64,000 nucleotides of DNA from Clostridia bacterium. GTDB taxonomy: Bacteria > Bacillota > Clostridia > Oscillospirales > Acutalibacteraceae. The translations under genes and the position numbers were made by a program. Positions within the stretch are counted from its first letter, which is position 1. Each line of letters begins with the position of its first letter. This document shows positions 54,670 to 63,818 of this stretch, in pieces. The DNA is taken from assembly GCA_017399065.1 (NCBI GenBank), contig JAFQEL010000024.1:62001-126000 (forward strand), given 5' to 3'. The notes under the pieces were generated by a model. That model made no database searches, was not told where the DNA came from, and saw nothing but the letters and a program-made list of their open reading frames with translations.

Positions 54670-55668
54670 ATGAAGAAAAAATTAGCTCTCATTCTCTCGC
54701 TCATTCTCGTTTTCGCAACACTCTTTCTGACAGCTTGCGGCGACAAACCCACACCTGACGCAGACAGCAACATTGCTTCAGGCGATCTTTCCACCATCAA
54801 AATCAATGTCGGTACAGGCGGTTCAACAGGTACATACTACGGTTTCTGCAACGTCATCTCCTCTCTTCTCAAAGAGAAGACAGGTGCAAATTTGATGATT
54901 CAGTCATCAGGCGCTTCCAAGGCTAACATCCTTGGTGTTGATGACGGCGAAGTCGATATGGCTATCGTTCAGAACGACGTTATGGACTATGCTTACAACG
55001 GTACTTCACTGTTTTCTGATGTCGGCGCTATAAAGAGCTTCTCAACTCTCGGTGCTGCATACGCAGAAGTCTGCCAGATCGTTGCAAAGGCTGACTCCGG
55101 CATTAAGACTGTAGCTGACCTCAAGGGCAAGAAGGTTTCCGTCGGCGACAGTGGCAGCGGTGTTGAATTCAACGCTCAGCAGATTCTCGGCGCTTACGGT
55201 ATCACATTTGACGATATCAACAAGCAGAACCTCAGCTTCCAGGCATCAGCAGATGCTCTTAAGGACGGCAAGATTGATGCATTTTTCTGCACAGCAGGTG
55301 CTCCCACAGTTGCAATCACAGACCTTGCTACAACAACAGGTATTGTACTTGTTGAAATCGACGCAGAACACCTTGCAAACCTTCAGAAGGATTACGGCTT
55401 CTATGCTTCTTACACAGTTCCTGCAGGCACATACAAAGGCATTGATGCTGATGTAACAACAGTTGCTGTTAAAGCTACATTCATTGTAAGCAACGAGCTT
55501 GACGAAGAGACTGTTTACCAGCTCACAAAGGCAATGTATGAAAACGCAGGCGAATATGCACACGAAAAGGCTTCTGAAATGACCCTTGAATATGCTGTTT
55601 CCAGCATCTCTGTACCCTTCCATCCCGGTGCAGAAAGATACTTTAAAGAGGTTGGCGCAATAAGCTGA
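54670..55668 (+). CDS. TAXI-family TRAP transporter solute-binding lipoprotein
   Basis: Extracytoplasmic binding protein of 332 residues. The lipoprotein signal (about 1-22) ends LTAC-G. The TAXI region begins INVGTGGSTGTYYGFCNVIS, and KGKKVSVGDSGSGVEFNAQQIL follows. TAXI proteins deliver organic acids such as glutamate or 2-oxoglutarate to a TRAP permease; the ligand here is not known. The ATG has AGGAGG 7 bp upstream. Its stop overlaps the start of the DUF1850 gene as TGATG. Confidence 0.95.
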   Translation: MKKKLALILSLILVFATLFLTACGDKPTPDADSNIASGDLSTIKINVGTGGSTGTYYGFCNVISSLLKEKTGANLMIQSSGASKANILGVDDGEVDMAIVQNDVMDYAYNGTSLFSDVGAIKSFSTLGAAYAEVCQIVAKADSGIKTVADLKGKKVSVGDSGSGVEFNAQQILGAYGITFDDINKQNLSFQASADALKDGKIDAFFCTAGAPTVAITDLATTTGIVLVEIDAEHLANLQKDYGFYASYTVPAGTYKGIDADVTTVAVKATFIVSNELDEETVYQLTKAMYENAGEYAHEKASEMTLEYAVSSISVPFHPGAERYFKEVGAIS

Positions 55669-56195
55669 TGAGCTCTGCTAAAAAAGCTCATAACAAAAAA
55701 AGTTTTCTCGCAGCAGCCGTTTTAATGTTAATCATTACAGCGGCTGCTGTATTTATTATTCAGCTGAATACCGATTACCTGGTGTTATATAATGCTGACA
55801 CCGGTGAAAGATATATGACTGAAAAAGCGGAGCAAGGCTTTGAGTTTTCTGTTGAGTTTATTCACTCTGTTAACAAAACACCTGTAAAAGACACATACAG
55901 AGTAGAAAACGGAAAAATCAGAGCGTACTCAACTACCTACCGTTCATTCGGAGCAGGTGTGCAGACACAGCTTGAAGACGGTCAGGAAATGACAGTCGAT
56001 GATAACGGCAATATGGTAATTACCGGCTTTGACATTACCTATGATCCACTCAGATATATTGTCAGCGCAGCTTATGACCATGTACTGTTTATTGGTGACA
56101 AACAAGTCAGTCTGCGCGAAACCTGCGGTGAAAATACAAGGATTATTTTTGAGGTTGCTCCCCTATTCAAAATTCTGACGAAAGGAATGATGTAA
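55668..56195 (+). CDS. DUF1850 protein of the TRAP-TAXI operon
   Basis: Protein of 175 residues. One N-terminal helix (about 13-33) anchors a small extracytoplasmic domain with FEFSVEFIHSVNKTPVKDTY (about residues 62-81) and FGAGVQTQ, matching DUF1850, which is almost always found beside TAXI-type TRAP genes. The function is unknown; it may help assemble or regulate the transporter. It overlaps the binding-protein stop by 1 bp and the permease starts 3 bp after it, so the three proteins are made together. Confidence 0.88.
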   Translation: MSSAKKAHNKKSFLAAAVLMLIITAAAVFIIQLNTDYLVLYNADTGERYMTEKAEQGFEFSVEFIHSVNKTPVKDTYRVENGKIRAYSTTYRSFGAGVQTQLEDGQEMTVDDNGNMVITGFDITYDPLRYIVSAAYDHVLFIGDKQVSLRETCGENTRIIFEVAPLFKILTKGMM

Positions 56196-56198
56196 TTA

Positions 56199-58172
56199 AT
56201 GTCAGATGTAAACTCAAAACCGATTAACATGGAAGCTGATGAAGTTATTGATGTTGATAAAATAATGGCTGAGTTTGACAAGGAGTCAAATACCCGTCTT
56301 TTCAAAGGTGCCTTCAAGGTAATTATCAAAATCGCAATGGTTCTGTTTTCTCTTTACGTAATGTTCGACGGATGGACCGGAACAATGGAAGAGAGACAGA
56401 AAATGGCATGGTTTATCGGTATAATTGTCTTTATTGCATTCATAATTTACCCAATCCGTAAAAAAGAAGTTAAAAAGGCAAATCACGTTCCTTTTTACGA
56501 TTGGATATTTGCTGTATTAGGATCAGGCTCATTCTTTTACTATGCTATTAACTGCCAGGCAATAGTTGACAGAGCCTCCAGAATAAACGAAATAGATATT
56601 GCTGTTGCAATTATCGGTACTTTACTGCTCTTTGAAGCATGCAGACGAGTTGTCGGATTACCGATTGTCTGTGTATCTGCAGCCTTCATAGCGTATGCAT
56701 TCTTCGTTGTTGAGCGAAATCCTCTGCGAATCATCATGTATAAACTGTTCTATACAACTGAAGGTATTGCAGGCACACCGCTCAATGTATGTGCATCGTT
56801 CATCGTTCTGTTTATTATATTTGCATCCTTCCTTGAGCAGTCAGGCATTGGTGCATTCTTTGTTGACCTTGCAAACTCAATTGCAGGTAAAGCAACAGGT
56901 GGCCCTGCAAAGGTTGCCGTTATTTCAAGCGCTATGGAGGGTATGTACTCAGGCTCTTCAGTTGCAAACACAGTAGGCAGCGGTTCTGTTACAATTCCTA
57001 CAATGAAACGTTGCGGCTACAAGCCTGAGTTTGCTGCTGCCGTTGAAGCTGCTGCATCAACCGGCGGTCAGATTATGCCTCCCATTATGGGTGCTGCGGC
57101 TTTCCTTATGACAGAATATACCGGATTGCCTTATTCACAGATAGCTATCGCAGCTATTCTCCCTGCTGTTCTTTACTTCACAGGTATCTTTATGATGATA
57201 CACTTCGAAGCAAAGAAGCTCGGTCTCAAGGGTCTGCCTAAGGAATCTATCCCCAATTTCTTCAAGCTTGTATTTAAGAAGGGATACCTTCTCCTTCCTG
57301 TTATTGCACTTGTTGTTGCAATGAATTATTTCTCACCGGCTAAAGCTGCTATTATTGCTATCCTTGTAGCAATAGCGGTCAAGCTTCTCGAGGGTGCAAT
57401 CAAATCAATTGCACATAAAAAATTCGAGTTTGATATTTCGCTTTACATTCAGTCACTTGCAAACGGTTCTAAGAACGCTATCGGCGTTGCTCTTGCGTGT
57501 GCTGTTGCAGGATGTATATCTGCAATGGTTCAGCAGACAGGTCTTGCAAATGTTCTTTCATCACTTGTTCAGTCAGCATCCCAGATTCACCCGATATTTG
57601 CACTCGCACTTACAATGCTTATGTGCATCGTGCTCGGTATGGGAGTGCCCACAACAGCAAACTACGTAATTATGGCATCAATGGTTGCTCCTATCCTTAT
57701 GCGCAGCCTTGATCTGCCCATACTTGCGGCTCATATGTTTGTTTTCTATTTCGGTATTGTTGCTGATATAACTCCGCCTGTTGCTCTTGCAGCATATGCA
57801 GGTTCAGCTATAGCAAAGTCAAATCCGTTGAAGACCGGTGTAACCGCAACACGCCTTGCAATTACAGCGTTTATTGTACCCTATATCTTTGCTTTCAGCC
57901 CCGAAATGCTTATTATCGGTGCAAACAAGCCCTGGTATGAAATAGTACTTCTTGTTATTACAGCTCTTTGCGGTATTTATATTATCTCCGCAGGTATGGA
58001 AGGATATATGTACAAAAAAATGCCTTGGTGGGAAAGAATTCTCGCACTTGCAGGCGGACTTTGTATGGTTATTCCCGGCATCACAACCGACCTAATCGGT
58101 CTTGCGCTTATCGTGCTTATTTTCATCCTCCAGAAGATAGGTACAAAAAAGACAAAAACCAAAACAGCATAA
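56199..58172 (+). CDS. TRAP transporter fused 4TM/12TM permease (DctQM-type)
   Basis: Membrane protein of 657 residues with about 16-18 helices. The N-terminal part corresponds to the small subunit DctQ and the rest to the large DctM. Conserved DctM stretches include EGMYSGSSVANTVGSGSVTIP, AAASTGGQIMPPIMGAAAF (both in the first half) and LGMGVPTTANYVIMASM. Sodium-coupled organic-acid import is expected from the family. The last 60 residues include a lysine-rich cytoplasmic tail. It ends with a strong terminator. Confidence 0.94.
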   Translation: MSDVNSKPINMEADEVIDVDKIMAEFDKESNTRLFKGAFKVIIKIAMVLFSLYVMFDGWTGTMEERQKMAWFIGIIVFIAFIIYPIRKKEVKKANHVPFYDWIFAVLGSGSFFYYAINCQAIVDRASRINEIDIAVAIIGTLLLFEACRRVVGLPIVCVSAAFIAYAFFVVERNPLRIIMYKLFYTTEGIAGTPLNVCASFIVLFIIFASFLEQSGIGAFFVDLANSIAGKATGGPAKVAVISSAMEGMYSGSSVANTVGSGSVTIPTMKRCGYKPEFAAAVEAAASTGGQIMPPIMGAAAFLMTEYTGLPYSQIAIAAILPAVLYFTGIFMMIHFEAKKLGLKGLPKESIPNFFKLVFKKGYLLLPVIALVVAMNYFSPAKAAIIAILVAIAVKLLEGAIKSIAHKKFEFDISLYIQSLANGSKNAIGVALACAVAGCISAMVQQTGLANVLSSLVQSASQIHPIFALALTMLMCIVLGMGVPTTANYVIMASMVAPILMRSLDLPILAAHMFVFYFGIVADITPPVALAAYAGSAIAKSNPLKTGVTATRLAITAFIVPYIFAFSPEMLIIGANKPWYEIVLLVITALCGIYIISAGMEGYMYKKMPWWERILALAGGLCMVIPGITTDLIGLALIVLIFILQKIGTKKTKTKTA

Positions 58173-58187
58173 ACGAGAGCTTAATAT

Positions 58188-58225
58188 AAAATCAGCAGGC
58201 AGCTTTGATGTTGCCTGCTGATTTT
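58188..58225. terminator. Two-way rho-independent terminator
   Basis: A 14-bp stem (AAAATCAGCAGGCA, 58188-58201, with 58212-58225) has a 10-nt loop and T/A tails on both sides. It lies between the TRAP permease and the convergent alpha-galactosidase-like gene. Confidence 0.9.
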
Positions 58226-58239
58226 TATAATATGTAAAT

Positions 58240-59739
58240 TTACCAATTGATTTTAATATTCTGACCGTCAATTTCCCATTCTGAAGGGATTCTGTTTTCA
58301 AAAATATCAACAGGTTTTATATTATGGCGTTGATGAAAAACATTATAAGCGACAGAAAGATCATACTTCTGCTCGTCGGTAAGCTTATCGGAGCAGGAAA
58401 CAAAAAGAGGTGTATTACTGTAGGAAAGAAGTTCAAGCCACTGCTTATTTTTTTCCCAGGGAATATAATCACCAAGAATTCCGACACAATCAGCATCACA
58501 CATATAAAACGCTTCATTCTGTGCCAGACGGAATGCAAGAGTATTTACACCCATTCTTCTTGTTCTGTCCCATTCTTTACCGCTTGTATCATCAGCTGTA
58601 CGGTTAAGATGAACAAGACCTGCACAAAGATGAGAAACAGTATTACAGCCAATAATAAGCATATCACCTGCCGAATCTTTGATAAGACGGTATAAATCGA
58701 GCACAATTTCGGCATTAGTCTTTGACTTGTCATAAAAATGCCAACCGTCAATTTTTGTAATTGTTGAATCAAGGTCTTTACCGAAGTGACCGAAAAGGTC
58801 AGCCGTAGTAAAATCGTGCTTGATAAGTTCATAGCCCCAGCTTTTAATTCGTTCAATATCTGCTTTAATAAAGGACTTCACAAACGGATGTGTCGGGTCA
58901 AGATATTTACATTCACCGTTTCTGTGTATCTTCATTTCTTCTGTAATAGCTTTATCTCTGTTATGAAGAAGCCTCACCCAAATACCCGGTCTCGCACCGA
59001 CATTTCTTATATCATCAGCAAGCTTTTTCATATCACCGAATTTTTCATTGGGTAGCCAAGGACCTTCGCAGGAATTAATCTGCCAACAGTCATCAATAAC
59101 TTCAAACGGCTTATTATCAATTCCTCTTGCAAGTTCTGCCTGAACTTTGGCATCTCTCACAATTTCATCATAACTGCTTTTACCGTAAGCATAATACCAG
59201 TTATTGCCACCATAAACCAATTCTTTTGGCAAAACGGGATTTTCGCAAAAAATTTTGCAATAATCGTGTAAACAAGATAATACATCAGATGAATCATATT
59301 CTTTATAAACAAATGTTGCAAGACAAAGATTTCTGCCGTTAAGATGAACACCACAGCCTCCGTTACGACAATCTAAAAGTGCCTTTATACCGTTTTGATT
59401 ATAAACAAAACTTACGAAAGCATTAGGTTGGGTTTTAACACCAAAGCAGAATGATTTCTTTTTATCAGTAGCTATGAAATACCAGGGCATATAACGGTCA
59501 TTATCGGATAACTTTTTAAACTCAAGATCAGCATAACTTCTCTCCCAGGCATCACCGAGTACGTATAAACCGTCATAACTTTCAAAGTTCCACTCAAGCT
59601 CAATAAACTTTACTCTGTCATCAGTTGCTGTCAGATAAAGCTCAAGCTCATTACCGTTGAATGTACATTCAACTACTGTATCCATACAGTCGTTTTCAGC
59701 TATTACTTTATATTTAAAAGAATTTAAATCAAACATCAT
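58240..59739 (-). CDS. Clan GH-D alpha-galactosidase-like glycoside hydrolase
   Basis: Protein of 499 residues without a signal peptide. An N-terminal beta domain (1-150) precedes a TIM barrel with VYGGNNWYYAYG, FEVIDDCWQ, the nucleophile motif YELIKHDF (Asp of K-x-D) and the acid/base motif RTADDTS, the arrangement of GH36 enzymes. It is shorter than the 700-residue bacterial GH36 norm, so it may be a divergent GH36 or GH27-like enzyme. Likely activity on alpha-galactosides such as melibiose or raffinose is inferred. AGGTGA precedes the ATG. It is 12 bp after the nitroreductase gene. Confidence 0.8.
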   Translation of the reverse strand: MMFDLNSFKYKVIAENDCMDTVVECTFNGNELELYLTATDDRVKFIELEWNFESYDGLYVLGDAWERSYADLEFKKLSDNDRYMPWYFIATDKKKSFCFGVKTQPNAFVSFVYNQNGIKALLDCRNGGCGVHLNGRNLCLATFVYKEYDSSDVLSCLHDYCKIFCENPVLPKELVYGGNNWYYAYGKSSYDEIVRDAKVQAELARGIDNKPFEVIDDCWQINSCEGPWLPNEKFGDMKKLADDIRNVGARPGIWVRLLHNRDKAITEEMKIHRNGECKYLDPTHPFVKSFIKADIERIKSWGYELIKHDFTTADLFGHFGKDLDSTITKIDGWHFYDKSKTNAEIVLDLYRLIKDSAGDMLIIGCNTVSHLCAGLVHLNRTADDTSGKEWDRTRRMGVNTLAFRLAQNEAFYMCDADCVGILGDYIPWEKNKQWLELLSYSNTPLFVSCSDKLTDEQKYDLSVAYNVFHQRHNIKPVDIFENRIPSEWEIDGQNIKINW

Positions 59740-59751
59740 TTTATCACCTGC

Positions 59752-60270
59752 TTAAAATTCGTTATAGCTTACTGTTTCGCTCAAATCCTTATACTGCGTA
59801 TGCATTGCATTCGGCCGGGCATCATCGGCAGGATATCCCATAACAAGCAAAGCAACAGGTTCAATATTTCCGGGAATTTCAAACTCGGAAATCAAAGCAT
59901 CAGGATCAAAGCTCATAACCCAGGTAGAGCCAATACCGAGCTCGGTTGCTTCAAGCATCATATGAGTTGTAACAATACTTGCATCAACAACTCCGCTTTG
60001 AGTGTTGTCATAACGTCTTGTCCAGCTTTCATCTTTGTTGTAGCAGACCAACACAGCAAGAGGACAGTCAAAGTGCCACTTTGTGCATTTTTTCAGCTTT
60101 GAGAGTGATATTTCATTATTAATTACAAGAATCCTATGAGGCTGAAAATTGCACGCTGTAGGTGCAAGCTGAGCAGCTTTTAAAATTTTATCGATTTTTT
60201 CTTGTTCAACAGGTGTAGCTTTAAATTTACGCACCGAATACCTTTCGGCTGAAAGCGTTAAGAAATCCAT
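59752..60270 (-). CDS. Nitroreductase-family FMN oxidoreductase
   Basis: Flavin enzyme of 172 residues. The N-terminal RYSVRKF binds FMN phosphate, and APTACNFQPHRILVI and GIGSTWVMSF are also typical. It is smaller than classical nitroreductases, as usual for the single-domain subfamily. The substrate is unknown. The ATG has AAAAGGGG upstream, 18 bp after the DUF3267-type gene. Confidence 0.9.
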   Translation of the reverse strand: MDFLTLSAERYSVRKFKATPVEQEKIDKILKAAQLAPTACNFQPHRILVINNEISLSKLKKCTKWHFDCPLAVLVCYNKDESWTRRYDNTQSGVVDASIVTTHMMLEATELGIGSTWVMSFDPDALISEFEIPGNIEPVALLVMGYPADDARPNAMHTQYKDLSETVSYNEF

Positions 60271-60288
60271 ATATATCCCCTTTTATAC

Positions 60289-60867
60289 TTACATTTTGGA
60301 AAAAACTTTCATACTGACTCCACAGTCTGTTACCAGAATATCTTTTGGAAAACCGGAGAATTTAAATGTTACAAATAAGTCGCCTGCTGCACCTGCAAGA
60401 TTGCTGATTTGTAATATATAAACAACCCAGAACCATTCCACCGGAACGAAACAATTGACAACGGCAATAATTAATCCCCAGAACACAACAGGTGCTAAAG
60501 CGATAAAAGCATAAGATTTTTTATCGTAATAATCATCACTGCCTGCAAATGCATACAAACCCGTAAAACCGTATTTGACTTTTTTAGTTCCGCATATTTT
60601 CATAGCGATACCATGAACAAATTCATGCAAAATCAGATAAAGTATATTCAAAACTATCAAAGCTGCAAATCTGAGAAAATAATTGAGTATTCCGCTTTCC
60701 ATACTGAAAAGTGCAGATACAGGCACAACAAAGCACATAGGTACAGCCAACAAAACCCCAATACCTAAACCTAATAAATTTACAGTTAATGCCATCTTCT
60801 TGTTTTTTTGAAGGTCAACAGAATATATTTCTCTATATCCTTCAGGTAAAGTTTCCGTTTTTTTCAT
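60289..60867 (-). CDS. DUF3267-type membrane zincin-like protein
   Basis: Membrane protein of 192 residues with about four helices. HEFVHGIAM (His-Glu-x2-His at about 81-85) lies in a membrane region, as in site-2-protease-like zinc enzymes, and a later Asp in AAGDLF could be the third ligand. This fits DUF3267. Proteolysis is suggested only by the HExxH motif. It is first in a minus-strand run with the nitroreductase and alpha-galactosidase-like genes and has its own promoter. Confidence 0.8.
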   Translation of the reverse strand: MKKTETLPEGYREIYSVDLQKNKKMALTVNLLGLGIGVLLAVPMCFVVPVSALFSMESGILNYFLRFAALIVLNILYLILHEFVHGIAMKICGTKKVKYGFTGLYAFAGSDDYYDKKSYAFIALAPVVFWGLIIAVVNCFVPVEWFWVVYILQISNLAGAAGDLFVTFKFSGFPKDILVTDCGVSMKVFSKM

Positions 60868-60908
60868 ACATACACCGCCTGATAAAAGTCAAACTTATAA
60901 ATATTTTG

Positions 60909-60937
60909 ATTATAACACAGAGAAAATATATTGTAAA
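60909..60937 (-). promoter_or_regulatory. Sigma-A promoter for the DUF3267-nitroreductase-galactosidase run
   Basis: TTTACA (60932-60937), a 17-bp spacer and extended -10 TGTTATAAT (core 60909-60914) on the minus strand, about 42 bp before the ATG. Confidence 0.8.
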
Positions 60938-61076
60938 CACAAACACATTCGATTAATAACCAATATTGACACAAAATAATGAAACTAAATTATATGCTAA
61001 AATTTTACTTTTATGAAGATAATCATGAATAAAATGTAAGTGTATTTTAAAATTTATATAAATATTCTTATGCAGA

Positions 61077-61105
61077 TTTACTTTCAGAATAAAAAGTGTT
61101 ATAAT
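61077..61105 (+). promoter_or_regulatory. Sigma-A promoter for the GlpA-like operon
   Basis: TTTACT (61077-61082), a 17-bp spacer and extended -10 TGTTATAAT (core 61100-61105), 40 bp before the ATG at 61146. Confidence 0.7.
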
Positions 61106-61145
61106 GCCTTGTAAAGCAATTATCTGTAAAACTGGAGATGAAAGT

Positions 61146-62585
61146 ATGTATGACGTAACAGTTATAGGCGCAGGTGTTGTCGGCGGTCTTGTAGCACGAG
61201 CACTTTCAAAATACAAGCTGAATATTTGTATTCTTGAAAGCGAAAACGATGTTGCTATGGGTGCATCAAAAGCAAATTCGGCAATTGTACACGCAGGATT
61301 TGATGCCAAAGCAGGCACTCTGAAAGCAAAGCTCAATGTTCGTGGCAACCAGATGATGGAAGAAGTCTGCAAAGAGCTCGGCGTAAAATACAAGAATAAC
61401 GGTTCGTTGGTTGTCGGCTTCAGCGAGGAAGACAGAGCTGTTCTCGGCGAATTGCTGGAACGCGGAAAAGCCAACAACGTTGAAGGTTTACGAATTATCG
61501 AAAAAGATGAGCTCCACCAAATGGAGCCTAACCTTTCGGATGATATTATCTGTGCCTTATACGCACCTACCGGAGGAATTGTATGCCCTTATACATTAAC
61601 AATTTCCGCCGTTGGTAACGCTATGGATAACGGTGCAGAATTGAAGTGTAATTTCAAGGTAACCGATATTGAAGAAACTGAAAACGGGTACAGAGTTTCA
61701 TCTGAGAACGATTCAGTTACAACCCGTTATATCATCAACTGTGCAGGAATTTATTCGGATGAAATTGCAAAAATGATCGGAGATAATTCATTTGACATTC
61801 ATCCCAGAAGAGGAGAATATATTCTTCTTGACCGAGAAAACGAACAGATTTTCTCACATACTATTTTCAGAACTCCTTCAAAAATGGGTAAAGGTATATT
61901 GATTACACCGACTGTTCATAACAACCTACTTTTAGGTCCTACATCATACGATATGACCGACAAAGATGATAAAGACACTACTGCTGTCGGGTTCGAGGCT
62001 ATACTGAACAGTACAAAAGAAACTGCAAAATCAGTTCCGATTAATAAAACCATAACCTCCTTCTGCGGTTTACGTTCTGTCGGAAGCACAGGAGATTTCA
62101 TTATCAATTCTCCCAAAAAAGGATTTATCAACGTTGCAGGTATCGAATCACCCGGCCTTTCCTCTTCACCTGCAATTGCTGAATATATTGAGGAGATGTT
62201 AAAAGAAGACGGACTTGAGCTTATACTCAAACCCGAATACAATCCGACAAGAAAGCCCTATTACGCATTCCACGAGGCTTCAGCAGAAGAAAAAAACGCT
62301 ATCATTAAAGAAAACCCTGCTTACGGAAGAATCGTCTGCAGGTGTGAAGGCATTACTGAAGGTGAAATTGTTGATGCAATCCGCCGTAATCCTCAGCCCC
62401 GTGATCTTGACGGTGTAAAGCGCAGAACACGTGCACAGATGGGACGTTGCCAGGGCGGTTTCTGCGGACCGTATGTAATTGAGATTCTTTCAAAAGAACT
62501 TGATATTCCATATGAAAACATAACCAAATTCGGCGGAGAATCATTAATTAACGTTGAAATTACAAAAGGAGGACAGTCACAATGA
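61146..62585 (+). CDS. GlpA-like FAD-dependent glycerol-3-phosphate dehydrogenase
   Basis: FAD oxidoreductase of 479 residues. The dinucleotide motif VTVIGAGVVGGLVARALSK (about 5-23) and the DAO domain are followed by a BFD-like [2Fe-2S] domain (about 410-470): VCRCEGITEGEIVDAI then GRCQGGFCGPYV, with a CxC and C-x4-C pattern. This is the plan of anaerobic GlpA. With the next two genes it forms the clostridial three-gene glycerol-3-phosphate oxidation unit. The frame extends 14 codons upstream, but ATG 61146 has GGAG 8 bp upstream. It overlaps the next gene by 4 bp. Confidence 0.88.
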   Translation: MYDVTVIGAGVVGGLVARALSKYKLNICILESENDVAMGASKANSAIVHAGFDAKAGTLKAKLNVRGNQMMEEVCKELGVKYKNNGSLVVGFSEEDRAVLGELLERGKANNVEGLRIIEKDELHQMEPNLSDDIICALYAPTGGIVCPYTLTISAVGNAMDNGAELKCNFKVTDIEETENGYRVSSENDSVTTRYIINCAGIYSDEIAKMIGDNSFDIHPRRGEYILLDRENEQIFSHTIFRTPSKMGKGILITPTVHNNLLLGPTSYDMTDKDDKDTTAVGFEAILNSTKETAKSVPINKTITSFCGLRSVGSTGDFIINSPKKGFINVAGIESPGLSSSPAIAEYIEEMLKEDGLELILKPEYNPTRKPYYAFHEASAEEKNAIIKENPAYGRIVCRCEGITEGEIVDAIRRNPQPRDLDGVKRRTRAQMGRCQGGFCGPYVIEILSKELDIPYENITKFGGESLINVEITKGGQSQ

Positions 62586-63817
62586 AAGATCTGGTAATTA
62601 TTGGCGGCGGTCCTGCCGGTATGAGTGCTGCAATTGCAGCTTATGAAAACGGAATAAAAGATATACTTATACTTGAAAGAGACAGTAATCTCGGCGGTAT
62701 TTTACAGCAGTGTATTCACAACGGATTCGGTCTTCATAAATTCGGTGAAGAACTTACCGGACCGGAATATGCCTGGAGATACGAAAAAAAGGTAAGAGAA
62801 CTTGGTATTGAATTTAAGTTGAATACTATGGTTCTTGATGTTACAGAAGACAAGGTTATTACCGCAACCAACACTGAAGACGGTCTTTTCCAAATAAAAG
62901 CCAAAGCTGTTATTTTAGCAATGGGCTGCCGCGAAAGATCAAAGGGTGCACTGAACATTGCAGGAAGCCGCCCTGCCGGTATTTACAGTGCAGGTACGGC
63001 ACAGAAGTATGTTAATATGAAAGGATATCTTCCCGGCAAAAATATTGTAATTTTAGGTAGTGGTGACATCGGTCTGATTATGGCAAGAAGAATGACGCTT
63101 GAAGGAGCAAAGGTTCATGCTGTATGTGAGCTTATGCCCTACTCAGGCGGTCTTGCAAGAAACATTGAGCAATGTCTGAATGATTTTGGTATACCGCTTA
63201 AATTGAGCCATACCATAATCCAGATTCACGGAAAAGACCGAGTTGAGGGTGTTACAATAGCAAAAGTTGACGAGAAAAGAAAGCCGATTAAAGGCTCTGA
63301 AGAATATATCCCTTGTGATACAATTCTTTTCTCGGTAGGTCTGCTTCCCGAAAACGAGCTTTCAAAGACAGCAAACGTCACCCTCTCCCCCATTACAAGC
63401 GGAGCTGTTGTTGATCAGGACCGTCAGACATCAGTCGAAGGTATATTCTCCTGCGGTAATGTCCTTCACGTACACGACCTTGTTGACTACGTTTCTGAAG
63501 AAGCTGAAATTGCAGGTAAAGCTGCAGTAGAATACATTAACGGAATACAGGATGAAAGCGTTCTTATTCCTATTAATACCGACGGAAAAATCCGCTATAC
63601 TGTTCCCCAGAGAATAACAAAGAAAAAAGACGTAGCAGTTTACTTCAGAGTTTCTAACATCTACAAGAACGTAATTATAAAAGTAAGCGACGGTAATAAT
63701 ACTCTTTTAACAAAGAAAAAAGTCAAGGTTGCTCCCGGCGAGATGGAATCCATAACTTTGAAGAAGGAAATATTCGAAAACGTTAAAGAACTGTATTTTT
63801 CTTTGGAGGAGAAGTAA
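62582..63817 (+). CDS. FAD/NAD(P)-dependent oxidoreductase of the GlpA-type operon
   Basis: Pyridine-nucleotide disulphide-oxidoreductase-like flavoprotein of 411 residues. The FAD loop is LVIIGGGPAGMSAAIAA (4-20), the second Rossmann motif for NAD(P) is IVILGSGDIGLIMARRM (about 155-171), and the FAD end is IFSCGNVLHVHDLVD. No redox-active Cys pair of the CxxC type is visible. A small beta domain (about 335-411) ends the protein. It probably passes electrons between the GlpA-like subunit and a downstream acceptor; that is inferred from gene order. AGGAGG precedes the ATG, which overlaps the glpA-like stop. Confidence 0.85.
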   Translation: MKDLVIIGGGPAGMSAAIAAYENGIKDILILERDSNLGGILQQCIHNGFGLHKFGEELTGPEYAWRYEKKVRELGIEFKLNTMVLDVTEDKVITATNTEDGLFQIKAKAVILAMGCRERSKGALNIAGSRPAGIYSAGTAQKYVNMKGYLPGKNIVILGSGDIGLIMARRMTLEGAKVHAVCELMPYSGGLARNIEQCLNDFGIPLKLSHTIIQIHGKDRVEGVTIAKVDEKRKPIKGSEEYIPCDTILFSVGLLPENELSKTANVTLSPITSGAVVDQDRQTSVEGIFSCGNVLHVHDLVDYVSEEAEIAGKAAVEYINGIQDESVLIPINTDGKIRYTVPQRITKKKDVAVYFRVSNIYKNVIIKVSDGNNTLLTKKKVKVAPGEMESITLKKEIFENVKELYFSLEEK

Positions 63818-63818
63818 T

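Noticed and set aside
60953-61477. Minus-strand open frame of 174 codons at the glpA-like promoter
   Set aside because: It covers a plus-strand promoter and the GlpA FAD motif in antisense; low-complexity composition.
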